Source: Nocardioides daphniae
GTDB lineage: Bacteria; Actinomycetota; Actinomycetes; Propionibacteriales; Nocardioidaceae
DNA: 64,000 nt
Direction: 5' to 3'
NCBI RefSeq assembly: GCF_004777465.1
Contig: NZ_CP038462.1
Location: 2,542,001 to 2,606,000, forward strand
Shown: in pieces, positions 38,508-46,638 of the stretch
Layout: each line of letters starts with the position of its first letter
How positions within the stretch are numbered: the stretch's first letter is position 1
The notes under the pieces: model-generated
The model's database searches: none
Told to the model about the DNA's origin: nothing
Seen by the model: only the letters and a program-made list of their open reading frames with translations
Position numbers and translations under genes: made by a program

Positions 38508-40066
38508 GACACTGCCATCCTGTCGATGCTCACGACCGCCGCAGCGGCACCACCGGCGAAGCCGGCCTGTTCCTCCGTCAGGCGGGTGAGGTCGACGACC
38601 TTCCCACCGACGGCCTCCACGAGGGCACGTACGTCCTCGGTGGCGAGGGCACGCAGCCCTCTCTCCTCGGCGAAGTCGGTCTGCGCCGTGCAGTACTGCA
38701 GGTACAGCGTCCCGGTGTCGCGGGCGAGCATCTTCGCGATCCTCAGCACGCCCTCGCGGGCCAGCGGGGTGGCGCCGTCGAGGAGGTGGTGCGCCATCAG
38801 CACGCGGGGGCCGGGACGGCGTACGAGGTCGGCGCCGGTCGCCAGCGTCGAGCGCAGGTCGCCGAAGTTGCACCACATGAACTCGGTGTCGAGCCCCTTG
38901 GCCTCGGTCTGGCGCATCGCCATCCGCAGGGACGGCGGGAAGTGGTCCAGCCCCACGGCGCGGAAGCCCTGCGCGGAGAACCAGCGGGTGTCGCCGCCGG
39001 CTCCGCAGCCGAGGTCGACGACGAGACCGGCGTCGGGGTGCTGCGCGGCGACGTGGCGCGCGAGGGCGCTCGGCTTGGCGCCGGTGCCCGTACGCCGTCC
39101 CTCACGGTGCGCGGTCCACCGCTCGTCGAGGCCGGAGCGCATCCCGCGGAACCAGCCGTTGAGGCGGCGGTGGGTCGAGTCGGGGGTGGTGAACTTGAAG
39201 GCCGGGTCGGGGACCCTCCAGGACGGGCCGTACATGGCGACCAGCAGGTGGTCGGGCTCGGCGGGGGACGGGAAGGTCCGCCCGGCCAGCGTCACCTCGC
39301 TGCGCGGGTAGAGCCACTCGCGGCGGAAGGGGGCGCCCACCTCCCCCATCAGGTAGAGGGTGTCGTCGAGCATGAAGCCGCCGAAGACGTCGAGCCCGCG
39401 CCGGGTGCCGTCGGCCTCGGCCACCGACACCTTGAAGCCCATGCCGCTGTAGCGGTCGACCGGGTAGCCCATCCGTTCGATGCGGCGCTGCAGCTGCATC
39501 GACTCGACGATCGCGTCCACCGGCGTGGTCGCAGCACTGACGTAGCCGAGGTCGGCGTCGGAGTCGTGGCCGATGAAGTCGCCCTGGCGCACCGCGCCGA
39601 GCAGCGTGCCGTAGGCGACGAACGGCTTGACGCCGGCCGCCTCGAGAACCTCGATGACGGTCTCCATCGAGTCGAGCAGCGGGGCGGTCTGGTCGGAGTC
39701 CTGGTCGCCGAAGAGCCGGCTCAGACGCATCGACTTGTCCAGACCCATCGGGTTGCCGTCGGCGTCGACGACGCGTACCTCGCCCTCACCCGAGCCCAGC
39801 ACGGCGGTGGTGGAGGCCAGCTCCTCGCCGGTGGCCGGGTCGGCCAGCGCCACGTCGACGGTGCCGTCGAGGAACTTCCTGAGCACCGGCGGCCAGGGCA
39901 TCAGACGCTGGGCGCCGCGGCCCTCGGTGTCGCGGAGCAGCCAGAAGGAGAAGACCCGCTTGCCGCCGAAGAGGACGTCCACGGGAGCGTCCTCGGAGGC
40001 GCTGAAGGCCACCCCCCGGTCGTCGACGTCGAGGCGCTGGACGCGTCGACCTGCAGTCTTCTCCAC
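38495..40066 (-). CDS. LicD-family phosphotransferase fused to a SAM-dependent methyltransferase
   Basis: 523 residues. Residues 1-130 are an unrecognised beta-rich domain (RLDVDDRGVAFSASEDAPVD). Residues about 130-330 are LicD/fukutin-like: FVAYGTLLGAVRQGDFIGHD followed by DADLGY, and FVAYG/YGPSW elements. Residues about 345-480 are a Rossmann methyltransferase (LVVDLGCGAGGDTRWFSAQG, VLMAHHLLDGATP). LicD proteins transfer phosphocholine or similar phosphoryl groups onto glycans; fusion with a methyltransferase suggests phosphorylation plus methylation of the same substituent. It is divergent from a glycosyltransferase. Confidence 0.8.
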   Translation of the reverse strand: MEKTAGRRVQRLDVDDRGVAFSASEDAPVDVLFGGKRVFSFWLLRDTEGRGAQRLMPWPPVLRKFLDGTVDVALADPATGEELASTTAVLGSGEGEVRVVDADGNPMGLDKSMRLSRLFGDQDSDQTAPLLDSMETVIEVLEAAGVKPFVAYGTLLGAVRQGDFIGHDSDADLGYVSAATTPVDAIVESMQLQRRIERMGYPVDRYSGMGFKVSVAEADGTRRGLDVFGGFMLDDTLYLMGEVGAPFRREWLYPRSEVTLAGRTFPSPAEPDHLLVAMYGPSWRVPDPAFKFTTPDSTHRRLNGWFRGMRSGLDERWTAHREGRRTGTGAKPSALARHVAAQHPDAGLVVDLGCGAGGDTRWFSAQGFRAVGLDHFPPSLRMAMRQTEAKGLDTEFMWCNFGDLRSTLATGADLVRRPGPRVLMAHHLLDGATPLAREGVLRIAKMLARDTGTLYLQYCTAQTDFAEERGLRALATEDVRALVEAVGGKVVDLTRLTEEQAGFAGGAAAAVVSIDRMAVSWTR

Positions 40067-40118
40067 CCGTTCAGCCTATCGGTGCGCCGACGCCACCCTC
40101 ACCCACCCGCCGCCCGGC

Positions 40119-40124
40119 TAGGAT
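40119..40124 (+). promoter_or_regulatory. -10 element for leaderless glycosyltransferase (copy 2)
   Basis: TAGGAT lies 7 bases before GTG 40132. It overlaps the ATG at 40123, so that ATG cannot be the start if this is the real promoter. Confidence 0.45.
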
Positions 40125-40131
40125 GCCGCGG

Positions 40132-41190
40132 GTGATCGTGACCGTCAGCACCGTCAAGGACCACCTGTCGAACGTGCAGCGGTTCGTCGAGGGCAACCTC
40201 GACGGCGGCGTCGACCACATGGTGGTCTTCCTGGCCCGGGCCCCCAAGGTGAAGGCGTGGCTGGACACCCGCCCGGAGGTCACCGCGGTCGTCACCGACG
40301 ACACCTGGTGGCGCGGCCAGCGCCCCGCGCTGCTCAACCGCCGGCAGAACGCCAACGCCAACCTCGTGCGCCACGTCCTGGCCGACCTCGGCTGGGCGGA
40401 GTGGCTCTTCCACGTCGACGCCGACGAGGTGCTCCAGCTCGACCGCGACGAGCTGGCCGGTGTGCCGGCGCGCGAGCCCGCGGTCAGCGTGCCGCCGCTC
40501 GAAGTGGTCAGCATCGCCGAGCCCGACGGCCCGCCGGTGCTCTTCAAGCGCCTGCTCGACGACGGCGAGCTCCACTTGGTCACCGCGCTGGGCCTGCTGG
40601 CGGAGCCGACCAACTCGCGCTACTTCCGCAGCCACATCGCCGGCAAGGTCGGCATCCGCCCCGGCGCCGACGTCTGGCTCGGCATCCACAAGGCCACCGA
40701 CCCGGGCGGGCGGCGCCTCCCCCTGGTGCAGCGTCCCGGGGTCGAGATGCTCCACTACGAGGCGTTCTCCGCGAGGACTTCGTGCGCAAGTGGGTGGCGA
40801 TGGTCGGCTCCGGCCCCAGCGTCAACTTCGGCACGCACCGGATGGCCCTGGCCACCGCCCTGCGCACCCTGGTCGGCATGGAGCTCGACGAGGAGACCAG
40901 GGCGCGCTACCTGGCGCGGTTCTACGACCCTCCACATGGCCGACCCGGTCGACGACCTGGCCGCGCTCGGGCTGCTGGAGAGCCGCCCGCCGCTGAGCCA
41001 CGGCCACCGTCCGCAGGTCCTCGACGAGTCGCGCCGCAGCGCGCTGGCCGCGGCGGTGGAGGGGCTGCGTACGCAGGACAAGAAGCGCTTCGTGCCGCCG
41101 AAGGACCCGGCCAAGGGCGAGACCGCACCCAGCGCCGCAGGCGCCGGCCTGACCGAGAAGGTCCGCCGCCGCATGCGTCGTCAGGGCTGA
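40132..41190 (+). CDS. glycosyltransferase family 2-like protein, copy 2 (compensating frameshifts near 40770 and 40930)
   Basis: About 352 residues starting VIVTVSTVKDHLSNVQRFVE. The metal motif is WLFHVDADEVLQLD; NRRQNANANLVRHVL and YFRSHIAGKVGIRPG match the copy at 31726. One missing C (near 40770) and one extra C (near 40930) throw about 55 codons out of frame; the correct reading there is EDFVRKWVAMVGSGPSVNFG. The C-terminus is basic (EKVRRRMRRQG). ATG 40123 is an alternative start but overlaps the predicted -10. Acceptor unknown. Confidence 0.78.
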   Translation: MIVTVSTVKDHLSNVQRFVEGNLDGGVDHMVVFLARAPKVKAWLDTRPEVTAVVTDDTWWRGQRPALLNRRQNANANLVRHVLADLGWAEWLFHVDADEVLQLDRDELAGVPAREPAVSVPPLEVVSIAEPDGPPVLFKRLLDDGELHLVTALGLLAEPTNSRYFRSHIAGKVGIRPGADVWLGIHKATDPGGRRLPLVQRPGVEMLHYEAFSARTSCASGWRWSAPAPASTSARTGWPWPPPCAPWSAWSSTRRPGRATWRGSTTLHMADPVDDLAALGLLESRPPLSHGHRPQVLDESRRSALAAAVEGLRTQDKKRFVPPKDPAKGETAPSAAGAGLTEKVRRRMRRQG

Positions 41191-41295
41191 GCCGTCAGAC
41201 GCTCGCGACCGGTCGTCTGGCGCAAGAACACCCCTCTCACGCGCACCATGGGTCACACTGGGTCTCGCCCCGCAGTCCCTGGAAGGCCCCACCCC

Positions 41296-43206
41296 ATGGT
41301 TCGACACCTCTCCCGCCCGCGTACGTGGCTCCTGCTCGCCGTCGCCCTGCTGCTCGTCGGCACGGTCGCCCTCGTGCCGCGCGGCAACGCCGACCAGCCC
41401 ACCGCCGAGCTGAGCAGCGGCGCCCCGACGGTGCAGCCGCCCGGGACGACCTCGTTCCGGATCTCGTCGTTCAACCTGCTGGGCGCGGGCCACACCGACG
41501 GCAAGAAGCCGAAGCGCAAGGGCTGGGCCAACTCGGCGCAGCGGCTGAAGTGGACCCGGCAGATCCTCGACCAGCAGAACGTCGACGTCGTGGGCTTCCA
41601 GGAGATGCACGCCAGCCAGGTGCAGCAGTGGCCGGTCAACAACCCCGACTTCGCGTCGTGGCCGCTGCACAAGTTCTCCCACGCCGTGGGGCACAACACC
41701 ATCTCGTGGCGCACCAGCGTCTTCCGGATGGTCAAGGCGAAGACCATCATGGTTCCGTACTTCAACGGCGTCGAGCAGCGCATGCCCTACGTCCTGCTCG
41801 AGCACATCGCCAGCGGGCAGCGGATGTGGCTCTACAACGTGCACACGCCGGCCAACATCGGCGGCAACCACCAGAAGTGGCGCGACATCGGCTTCCAGCG
41901 CGCCATCGAGCTGGCCAACAAGCTCCGCGCCGAGGACCCCTCGATCCCGGTCTTCATGACCGGCGACATGAACGACCGCGAGAAGTTCTTCTGCCCCACC
42001 GCGGCCCAGACCGACCTCGTCGCGGCCAACGGTGGCTACGCCTCGGGGTCGATCTGCACCCCGCCGAAGCCCACCCAGATCGACTGGATCATGGGCAGTG
42101 CGCCGGTCACCTTCACCGACTACGCGGCGGTCCGTACGCCGCTGGTCAGGAAGACCACCGACCACCCGGTCATCGTCGCCACCGCCAACGCACCGTCGAT
42201 GGCGGTGCAGCAGAGCAGCATCCAGCGCGTCGTCGTCGTGACGGCCGAGGGCCTGCGCGCCTCCACCGGCAGCCAGCTCGCCACGAAGGGCGAGATGCCC
42301 CAGCTGGCCGCGATGCGCGACTCCGGCAGCCACACCTTCAACGCCCGCACCGCGGTCGAGTCGGCCGCTCCCCTGCCCAACCTGGTCTCGATGCTGTCGG
42401 GGCGCCCGGTGGCGAAGTCCAGCGCCGGCCACGGCGTCACGAGGAACAAGCTGAGCGGCACCGTGCACCGCGCGGCCGGCACCTACGTGCCCACGGTCTT
42501 CGACCGGGTCCACGACAGCGGCCGCCGTACGGCCGTCTTCGCGAGCTCGAGCGTGGTGGCGCCGATCCGCACTTCGTACGACGCCAAGAACGGTGCGCTC
42601 GACCCCTACGGCAAGAACAACGGTCGTCGCAAGATCGACGGCTGGACGATCGCCGGGTCTGACCACAAGGCGGCCAAGGCCTTCCGCGACGCCAGCAAGC
42701 CCGCGGCGTACACCCACATCCACCTCAGCGGGCCGCGCGCCGCCGGGGAGAAGTACGGCTTCGGCTCCGCCCGGTACCGCAGGGCGCTCAAGCAGCTCGA
42801 CCGCAACCTCGCGCTGGTGCGACGCACGGTCAACACCCACCCCGCCTACCGCGGCCGCACCATGCTCGTGGTGACCGCCACCGGCGGCGGCGACAAGCGC
42901 TCGGGCACCGACCGCCTGGCCCCGCACACCTACAAGGTGCCGCTCTTCGTGACCGGCCCCGGCATCCCCGCCGGCCAGTCGCTCTACACGATGAACCCCG
43001 AGTGGCTCTGGCCCGCGGGCGACCGGGTGGGCTACACGCGCCGCCCGATCACCACCGGCGTGGTGGCCAACCTGTCGCTGGCCGCCCTGCGGCTGCCCGC
43101 GCTCAGCGGCTCGACGCTCAACCGGGCCCAGAACTTCAACGTGCTCCAGCTGCCGACGACCGCCCCCGGCACGACCCCGACCCCCGCCCCGGCCAAGGGT
43201 CGCTGA
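41296..43206 (+). CDS. exported EEP-family protein fused to a degenerate alkaline-phosphatase-like domain
   Basis: 636 residues. Residues 9-27 form a signal/anchor helix (RTWLLLAVALLLVGTVALVP). Residues 53-298 are an EEP domain with Asn60, Glu103, His183, Asp224/Asn226 and Asp289-His290 all present. Residues 311-612 align with type I phosphodiesterase/alkaline-phosphatase proteins (TAEGLR, PLPNLVSMLSGRP, RAAGEKYGFGS, VVTATGGG, KVPLFVTGPGIPAG), but the usual nucleophile is Pro359, the metal ligands are Glu318, Arg481, Glu485, Thr529 and Gly530. The second domain should therefore be non-catalytic. It probably cleaves an extracellular phosphoester, with the second domain binding substrate. Confidence 0.78.
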   Translation: MVRHLSRPRTWLLLAVALLLVGTVALVPRGNADQPTAELSSGAPTVQPPGTTSFRISSFNLLGAGHTDGKKPKRKGWANSAQRLKWTRQILDQQNVDVVGFQEMHASQVQQWPVNNPDFASWPLHKFSHAVGHNTISWRTSVFRMVKAKTIMVPYFNGVEQRMPYVLLEHIASGQRMWLYNVHTPANIGGNHQKWRDIGFQRAIELANKLRAEDPSIPVFMTGDMNDREKFFCPTAAQTDLVAANGGYASGSICTPPKPTQIDWIMGSAPVTFTDYAAVRTPLVRKTTDHPVIVATANAPSMAVQQSSIQRVVVVTAEGLRASTGSQLATKGEMPQLAAMRDSGSHTFNARTAVESAAPLPNLVSMLSGRPVAKSSAGHGVTRNKLSGTVHRAAGTYVPTVFDRVHDSGRRTAVFASSSVVAPIRTSYDAKNGALDPYGKNNGRRKIDGWTIAGSDHKAAKAFRDASKPAAYTHIHLSGPRAAGEKYGFGSARYRRALKQLDRNLALVRRTVNTHPAYRGRTMLVVTATGGGDKRSGTDRLAPHTYKVPLFVTGPGIPAGQSLYTMNPEWLWPAGDRVGYTRRPITTGVVANLSLAALRLPALSGSTLNRAQNFNVLQLPTTAPGTTPTPAPAKGR

Positions 43207-43277
43207 CCTGCGGCGACGCGGTGGACGACAGGTGCTCCACGGGCGCGTACGTGCGCAGCCGGCGCGCCGCCAGAAGG

Positions 43278-43283
43278 TAGCGT
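43278..43283 (+). promoter_or_regulatory. -10 element for leaderless MgtE-N/CBS gene
   Basis: TAGCGT followed by 7 bases and GTG 43291, without a Shine-Dalgarno. Confidence 0.4.
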
Positions 43284-43290
43284 GTGCCGC

Positions 43291-44550
43291 GTGAGCAGCT
43301 CCCCCAGCCGTGTCTTCGCGGCGCGTCTCGTCGGCCTGCCTGTGTTCGACCCCCGTGGCGACCAGGTGGGCAAGGTGCGTGACGTCGTCGTGGCGCTGCG
43401 GTCGGAGGTATCCCAGCCCCGCGTGCTGGGGCTGGTGGCGGAGGTCTTCGGCCGGCGTCGGATCTTCGTGCCCATGACCCGGGTGACGGCGATCGAGGGT
43501 GGCCAGGTGCACACCACCGGCCTGCTCAACATGCGCCGCTTCGAGCTGCGCCAGGCCGAGACCCTGGTGATCGGCCAGATGCTCGACCGCCGCGTCACCA
43601 TCCGGCCCACCGGCGTCTCCGGCACCGTCTACGACATCGGCCTCGAGCAGGCCCGCAACCGCGACTGGGTGGTCTCCCGCGTCGCCATCCAGGAGCCGGG
43701 CAAGGGGCTGCGGCGTCGCGGCCAGACCCACATCGTCGAGTGGCGCGACGTCGAGGGCCTCACCCGTCGCGAGGACACCCAGGGGGCGACCCACCTGCTG
43801 GCCGCGCTGCGCGACCTGCGCCCGGCGGACGCCGCCGCGGTGATCCACGACCTGCCCACGGAGCGGCGTACCGCCGTCGTCGCCGGCCTCAACGACGAGC
43901 GTCTGGCCGACGTCCTGGAGGAGCTCCCCGACGAGGACCAGGTCGAGATCCTCCAGCTGCTCGACACCGAGCGTGCCGCCGACGTCCTCACCGAGATGTC
44001 GCCCGACGACGCGGCCGACCTGATCGCCGACCTCAGCCCCGAGACCGCCGCGACCCTGCTGGCGGCGATGGAGCCCGACGAGGCCGAGGACGTGCGGCGA
44101 CTGATGTCGTACGCCGACCAGACCGCGGGCGCCATGATGACCCCCGAGCCGGTCATCCTCTCCCCCGACGCCACCGTCGCCGACGCGCTGGCGCACGTGC
44201 GCAACCCCGACCTCACCCCGTCGCTGGCCGCGCTGGTCTACATCTGCCGCCAACCCCTGGAGACGCCCACGGGCCGCCTGCTCGGCGCCGCGCACATCCA
44301 GCGCCTGCTGCGCGAGCCACCGTCGACCCTGGTCGCGGCCGCCCTCGACGAGTCGATGGACCCGCTGCGGCCCGACGCCACCATCGACCAGGTGGCGGCC
44401 CACCTTGCCACCTACAACCTCGTCGCGGCCCCGGTCGTCGACGAGGAAGGCCGCCTGCTGGGTGCCGTCACGGTCGACGACCTGCTCGACCACATGCTCC
44501 CCGACGGATGGCGTGACCACGCCCCGCGTCGCGCTGGAGGTGCCTCGTGA
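43291..44550 (+). CDS. soluble PRC-barrel / MgtE N-terminal / CBS-domain protein
   Basis: 419 residues from GTG 43291. A PRC-barrel segment (ARLVGLPVFDPRGDQVGKVRDVV) opens the protein; residues about 165-285 are MgtE-N superhelix repeats (LPTERRTAVVAGL, LPDEDQVEILQLL, MSPDDAADLIADL); residues 285-410 hold two CBS motifs (GAMMTPEPVILSPDATVADAL, YNLVAAPVVDEEGRLLGAVTVDDLLDHML). The transmembrane channel of MgtE is absent, so this is a cytosolic Mg2+/nucleotide-sensing module. It overlaps the DUF1003 gene by 4 bp, as Rv1232c does Rv1231c, and probably acts with it. Confidence 0.88.
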   Translation: MSSSPSRVFAARLVGLPVFDPRGDQVGKVRDVVVALRSEVSQPRVLGLVAEVFGRRRIFVPMTRVTAIEGGQVHTTGLLNMRRFELRQAETLVIGQMLDRRVTIRPTGVSGTVYDIGLEQARNRDWVVSRVAIQEPGKGLRRRGQTHIVEWRDVEGLTRREDTQGATHLLAALRDLRPADAAAVIHDLPTERRTAVVAGLNDERLADVLEELPDEDQVEILQLLDTERAADVLTEMSPDDAADLIADLSPETAATLLAAMEPDEAEDVRRLMSYADQTAGAMMTPEPVILSPDATVADALAHVRNPDLTPSLAALVYICRQPLETPTGRLLGAAHIQRLLREPPSTLVAAALDESMDPLRPDATIDQVAAHLATYNLVAAPVVDEEGRLLGAVTVDDLLDHMLPDGWRDHAPRRAGGAS

Positions 44551-45071
44551 GCGAGACCCGCGACCGCCTCGACCAGCCCCGCGAGGTCCGTCGGTCGCTG
44601 CGGCGCCACCGCGGCGACGACGACCGCTTCGGCGTCTTCGCCGAGCGCTTCGCACGGTTCATGGGCACGGCACGCTTCCTGGCGTACATGACCGCCTTCG
44701 TGGCGATCTGGATCGCGTGGAACTTCCTCGCCCCCGTCGACCTGCGCTTCGACCGCTACCCGTTCATGTACCTCACGCTCATCCTGAGCCTGCAGGCGTC
44801 GTACGCGGCGCCGCTGATCCTGCTCGCGCAGAACCGGCAGGAGCAGCGCGACAAGGTGATCGCCGAGCAGGACCGGCAGGCCAACGCGCGCGCCCACGCC
44901 GACATGGAGTTCCTGGCCCGCGAGGTGGCCTCGTTGCGCATGACGGCCGGCGAGATGGCGAGCCGTGACTTCATCCGGTCGGAGCTGCGCGGCCTGCGCG
45001 ACGACCTCGAGGAGCTCACCCGGCCGGAGCCCGAGCCCGAGCCGTCCCGCGAGGCGCGGGCGGAATCGTGA
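44547..45071 (+). CDS. DUF1003 family membrane protein
   Basis: 174 residues from GTG 44547. Two membrane helices (FLAYMTAFVAIWIAWNFLAP and PFMYLTLILSLQASYAAPLI) are followed by the DUF1003 signature LLAQNRQEQRDK and a helical cytoplasmic tail (RAHADMEFLAREVASLR) ending in a Glu-Pro repeat. DUF1003 proteins are of unknown function. The 4-bp overlap with the MgtE-N/CBS gene supports a functional pair, perhaps in Mg2+ homeostasis. Confidence 0.9.
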   Translation: MSETRDRLDQPREVRRSLRRHRGDDDRFGVFAERFARFMGTARFLAYMTAFVAIWIAWNFLAPVDLRFDRYPFMYLTLILSLQASYAAPLILLAQNRQEQRDKVIAEQDRQANARAHADMEFLAREVASLRMTAGEMASRDFIRSELRGLRDDLEELTRPEPEPEPSREARAES

Positions 45072-45088
45072 CCTGAGGGTTCGACTCG

Positions 45089-45094
45089 TAGACT
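45089..45094 (+). promoter_or_regulatory. -10 element upstream of mrp
   Basis: TAGACT, 8 bases before ATG 45103, no Shine-Dalgarno; consistent with a leaderless transcript. Confidence 0.4.
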
Positions 45095-45102
45095 CGGGTC
45101 CC

Positions 45103-46265
45103 ATGAGCACCCCCTCCCTCGAGCAGGTCCAGGCCGCGCTGGCCACGGTCAACGACCCCGAGATCAAGCGCCCGATCACGGAGCTCGGGATGGTGGACTC
45201 CGTCTCGACCCACGACGACGGCCTCGTCAAGGTGAAGGTGCTCCTCACCGTCGCGGGCTGCCCGCTCAAGGACACCATCAACCGCGACGTCACCGCCGCC
45301 GTCACCGCGGTCCCCGACGTCACCGGCGTCGAGCTCGAGCTGGGCGTGATGACCCCCGAGCAGCGCGCCGCCCTGGGCGAGACGCTGCGCGGTGGCCAGG
45401 CCCAGCGCGAGATCCCGTTCGGCCAGCCCGGCAACCTCACCAAGGTCTACGCGATCGCCAGCGGCAAGGGCGGCGTCGGCAAGTCGTCGGTCACCGTCAA
45501 CCTGGCGCTCGCCCTGGCGAAGCAGGGCCTCAAGGTCGGCATCGTCGACGCCGACATCTACGGCCACTCGGTGCCCGCGATGCTCGGCGTGGCCGACACC
45601 CGTCCCACCCAGGTCGACGACCTGATCATGCCGGTGCCCACCGCCTCGGGCGTCTCGGTCATCTCGATCGGCATGCTCAAGCCGCGTCGCGACCAGGTCG
45701 TCGCCTGGCGCGGACCGATGCTCGACCGCGCGCTCGTCCAGATGCTCGCCGACGTCTTCTGGGGCGACCTCGACGCCCTGCTCCTCGACCTCCCGCCGGG
45801 CACCGGCGACGTCGCCATCTCGCTGGGCCAGCACCTGCCCAGCGCCGAGGTCATCGTGGTGACCACGCCCCAGGAGGCAGCCGCCGAGGTCGCCGAGCGC
45901 GCCGGCACGATGGCCTCGATGATGCACCAGCGCGTCATCGGCGTCGTCGAGAACATGGCCTACCTGCCCTGCCCGCACTGCGCGGAGGAGGGCAAGGAGC
46001 ACAAGCTCGAGATCTTCGGCTCCGGCGGTGGCGAGCGCGTGGCCCAGACGCTCTCGCAGCGCTTCGGGTACGACGTCAAGGTCCTCGGCTCGCTGCCGAT
46101 CGACGTGACGCTGCGCGAAGGCGGCGACGACGGCAAGCCCGTGGTGGAGTCCAACCCCACCTCCCCGCCGCCGGCGTCATCCACCAGATCGCCCGCGACC
46201 TGAGCGGACGTGGCCGAGGACTGGCCGGTATGCAGCTGGGATTGACACCGACGAGTAAGTTCTGA
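45103..46265 (+). CDS. mrp: Mrp/ApbC family iron-sulfur carrier ATPase (apparent frameshift near 46172)
   Basis: About 387 residues. Residues 1-90 are a MIP18/DUF59 domain (NDPEIKRPITELGMV, AGCPLKDTI). The P-loop is GKGGVGKSS (121-129); LLDLPPGTGDVAISL is the Walker B region, and CPHC near residue 288 binds the bridging cluster. After one missing base near VESNPTSP the correct end is AAGVIHQIARDLSGRG ... LTPTSKF, with the stop three bases before tatB. It transfers iron-sulfur clusters to apoproteins. Confidence 0.93.
46256..46261 (+). promoter_or_regulatory. -10 element for leaderless tatB transcript
   Basis: TAAGTT lies 7 bases before ATG 46269, overlapping the last codons of mrp; no Shine-Dalgarno is visible. 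Confidence 0.4.
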
Positions 46266-46268
46266 CCC

Positions 46269-46601
46269 ATGTTCGGAATGGGGCTGACGGAGCTGGCCGT
46301 CATCGCACTGGTCGCTGTGATGGTCTTCGGCCCTGATCGCTTGCCCGAGCTGGCCAAGCAAGCGGGCCAGATGGTCAAGAAGGGCCGCCAGATGGCGAAC
46401 GCCGCGCGCGACGAGCTCCGCGAGGAGCTGGGCCCGGAGTACGCCGACCTGCAGCTCCGCGACCTCGACCCGCGGGCACTGGTGCGCAAGCACATCTCCG
46501 AGGTCCTGGCCGAGGACGACGACGAGGTCGTCGCGGCCCCGGCGGGCGCTGCCCGTCTGTCGGAGGGCGAGAAGCCGCCCTTCGACGCGGACGCCACCTG
46601 A
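46269..46601 (+). CDS. tatB: Sec-independent protein translocase subunit TatB
   Basis: 110 residues. The N-terminal membrane helix and hinge read MFGMGLTELAVIALVAVMVF-GPDRLPELAKQ, followed by an amphipathic helix and an acidic tail (AEDDDEVV). Glu8 and the GPDRLPE hinge are typical of TatB. With TatC it forms the receptor for twin-arginine signal peptides. Next to mrp, as in M. tuberculosis (Rv1224/Rv1229c). Confidence 0.92.
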   Translation: MFGMGLTELAVIALVAVMVFGPDRLPELAKQAGQMVKKGRQMANAARDELREELGPEYADLQLRDLDPRALVRKHISEVLAEDDDEVVAAPAGAARLSEGEKPPFDADAT

Positions 46602-46606
46602 TTCAG

Positions 46607-46638
46607 CCTTCGGCGCGCTGAGTCATCCTTCGGCGCGC
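46607..46638. repeat. imperfect tandem repeat of CCTTCGGCGCGC at the tatB/minus-gene junction
   Basis: The 12-mer CCTTCGGCGCGC occurs at 46607-46618 and 46627-46638 with a 20-bp period; the second copy covers the last codons of the convergent minus-strand gene. It looks like a small local duplication. No terminator hairpin was found here. Confidence 0.5.

Noticed and set aside
40822..44655. A 1277-codon open frame on the minus strand opposite the EEP and MgtE-N genes
   Set aside because: Same shadow effect; the plus strand encodes recognisable EEP, alkaline-phosphatase-like and MgtE/CBS domains.
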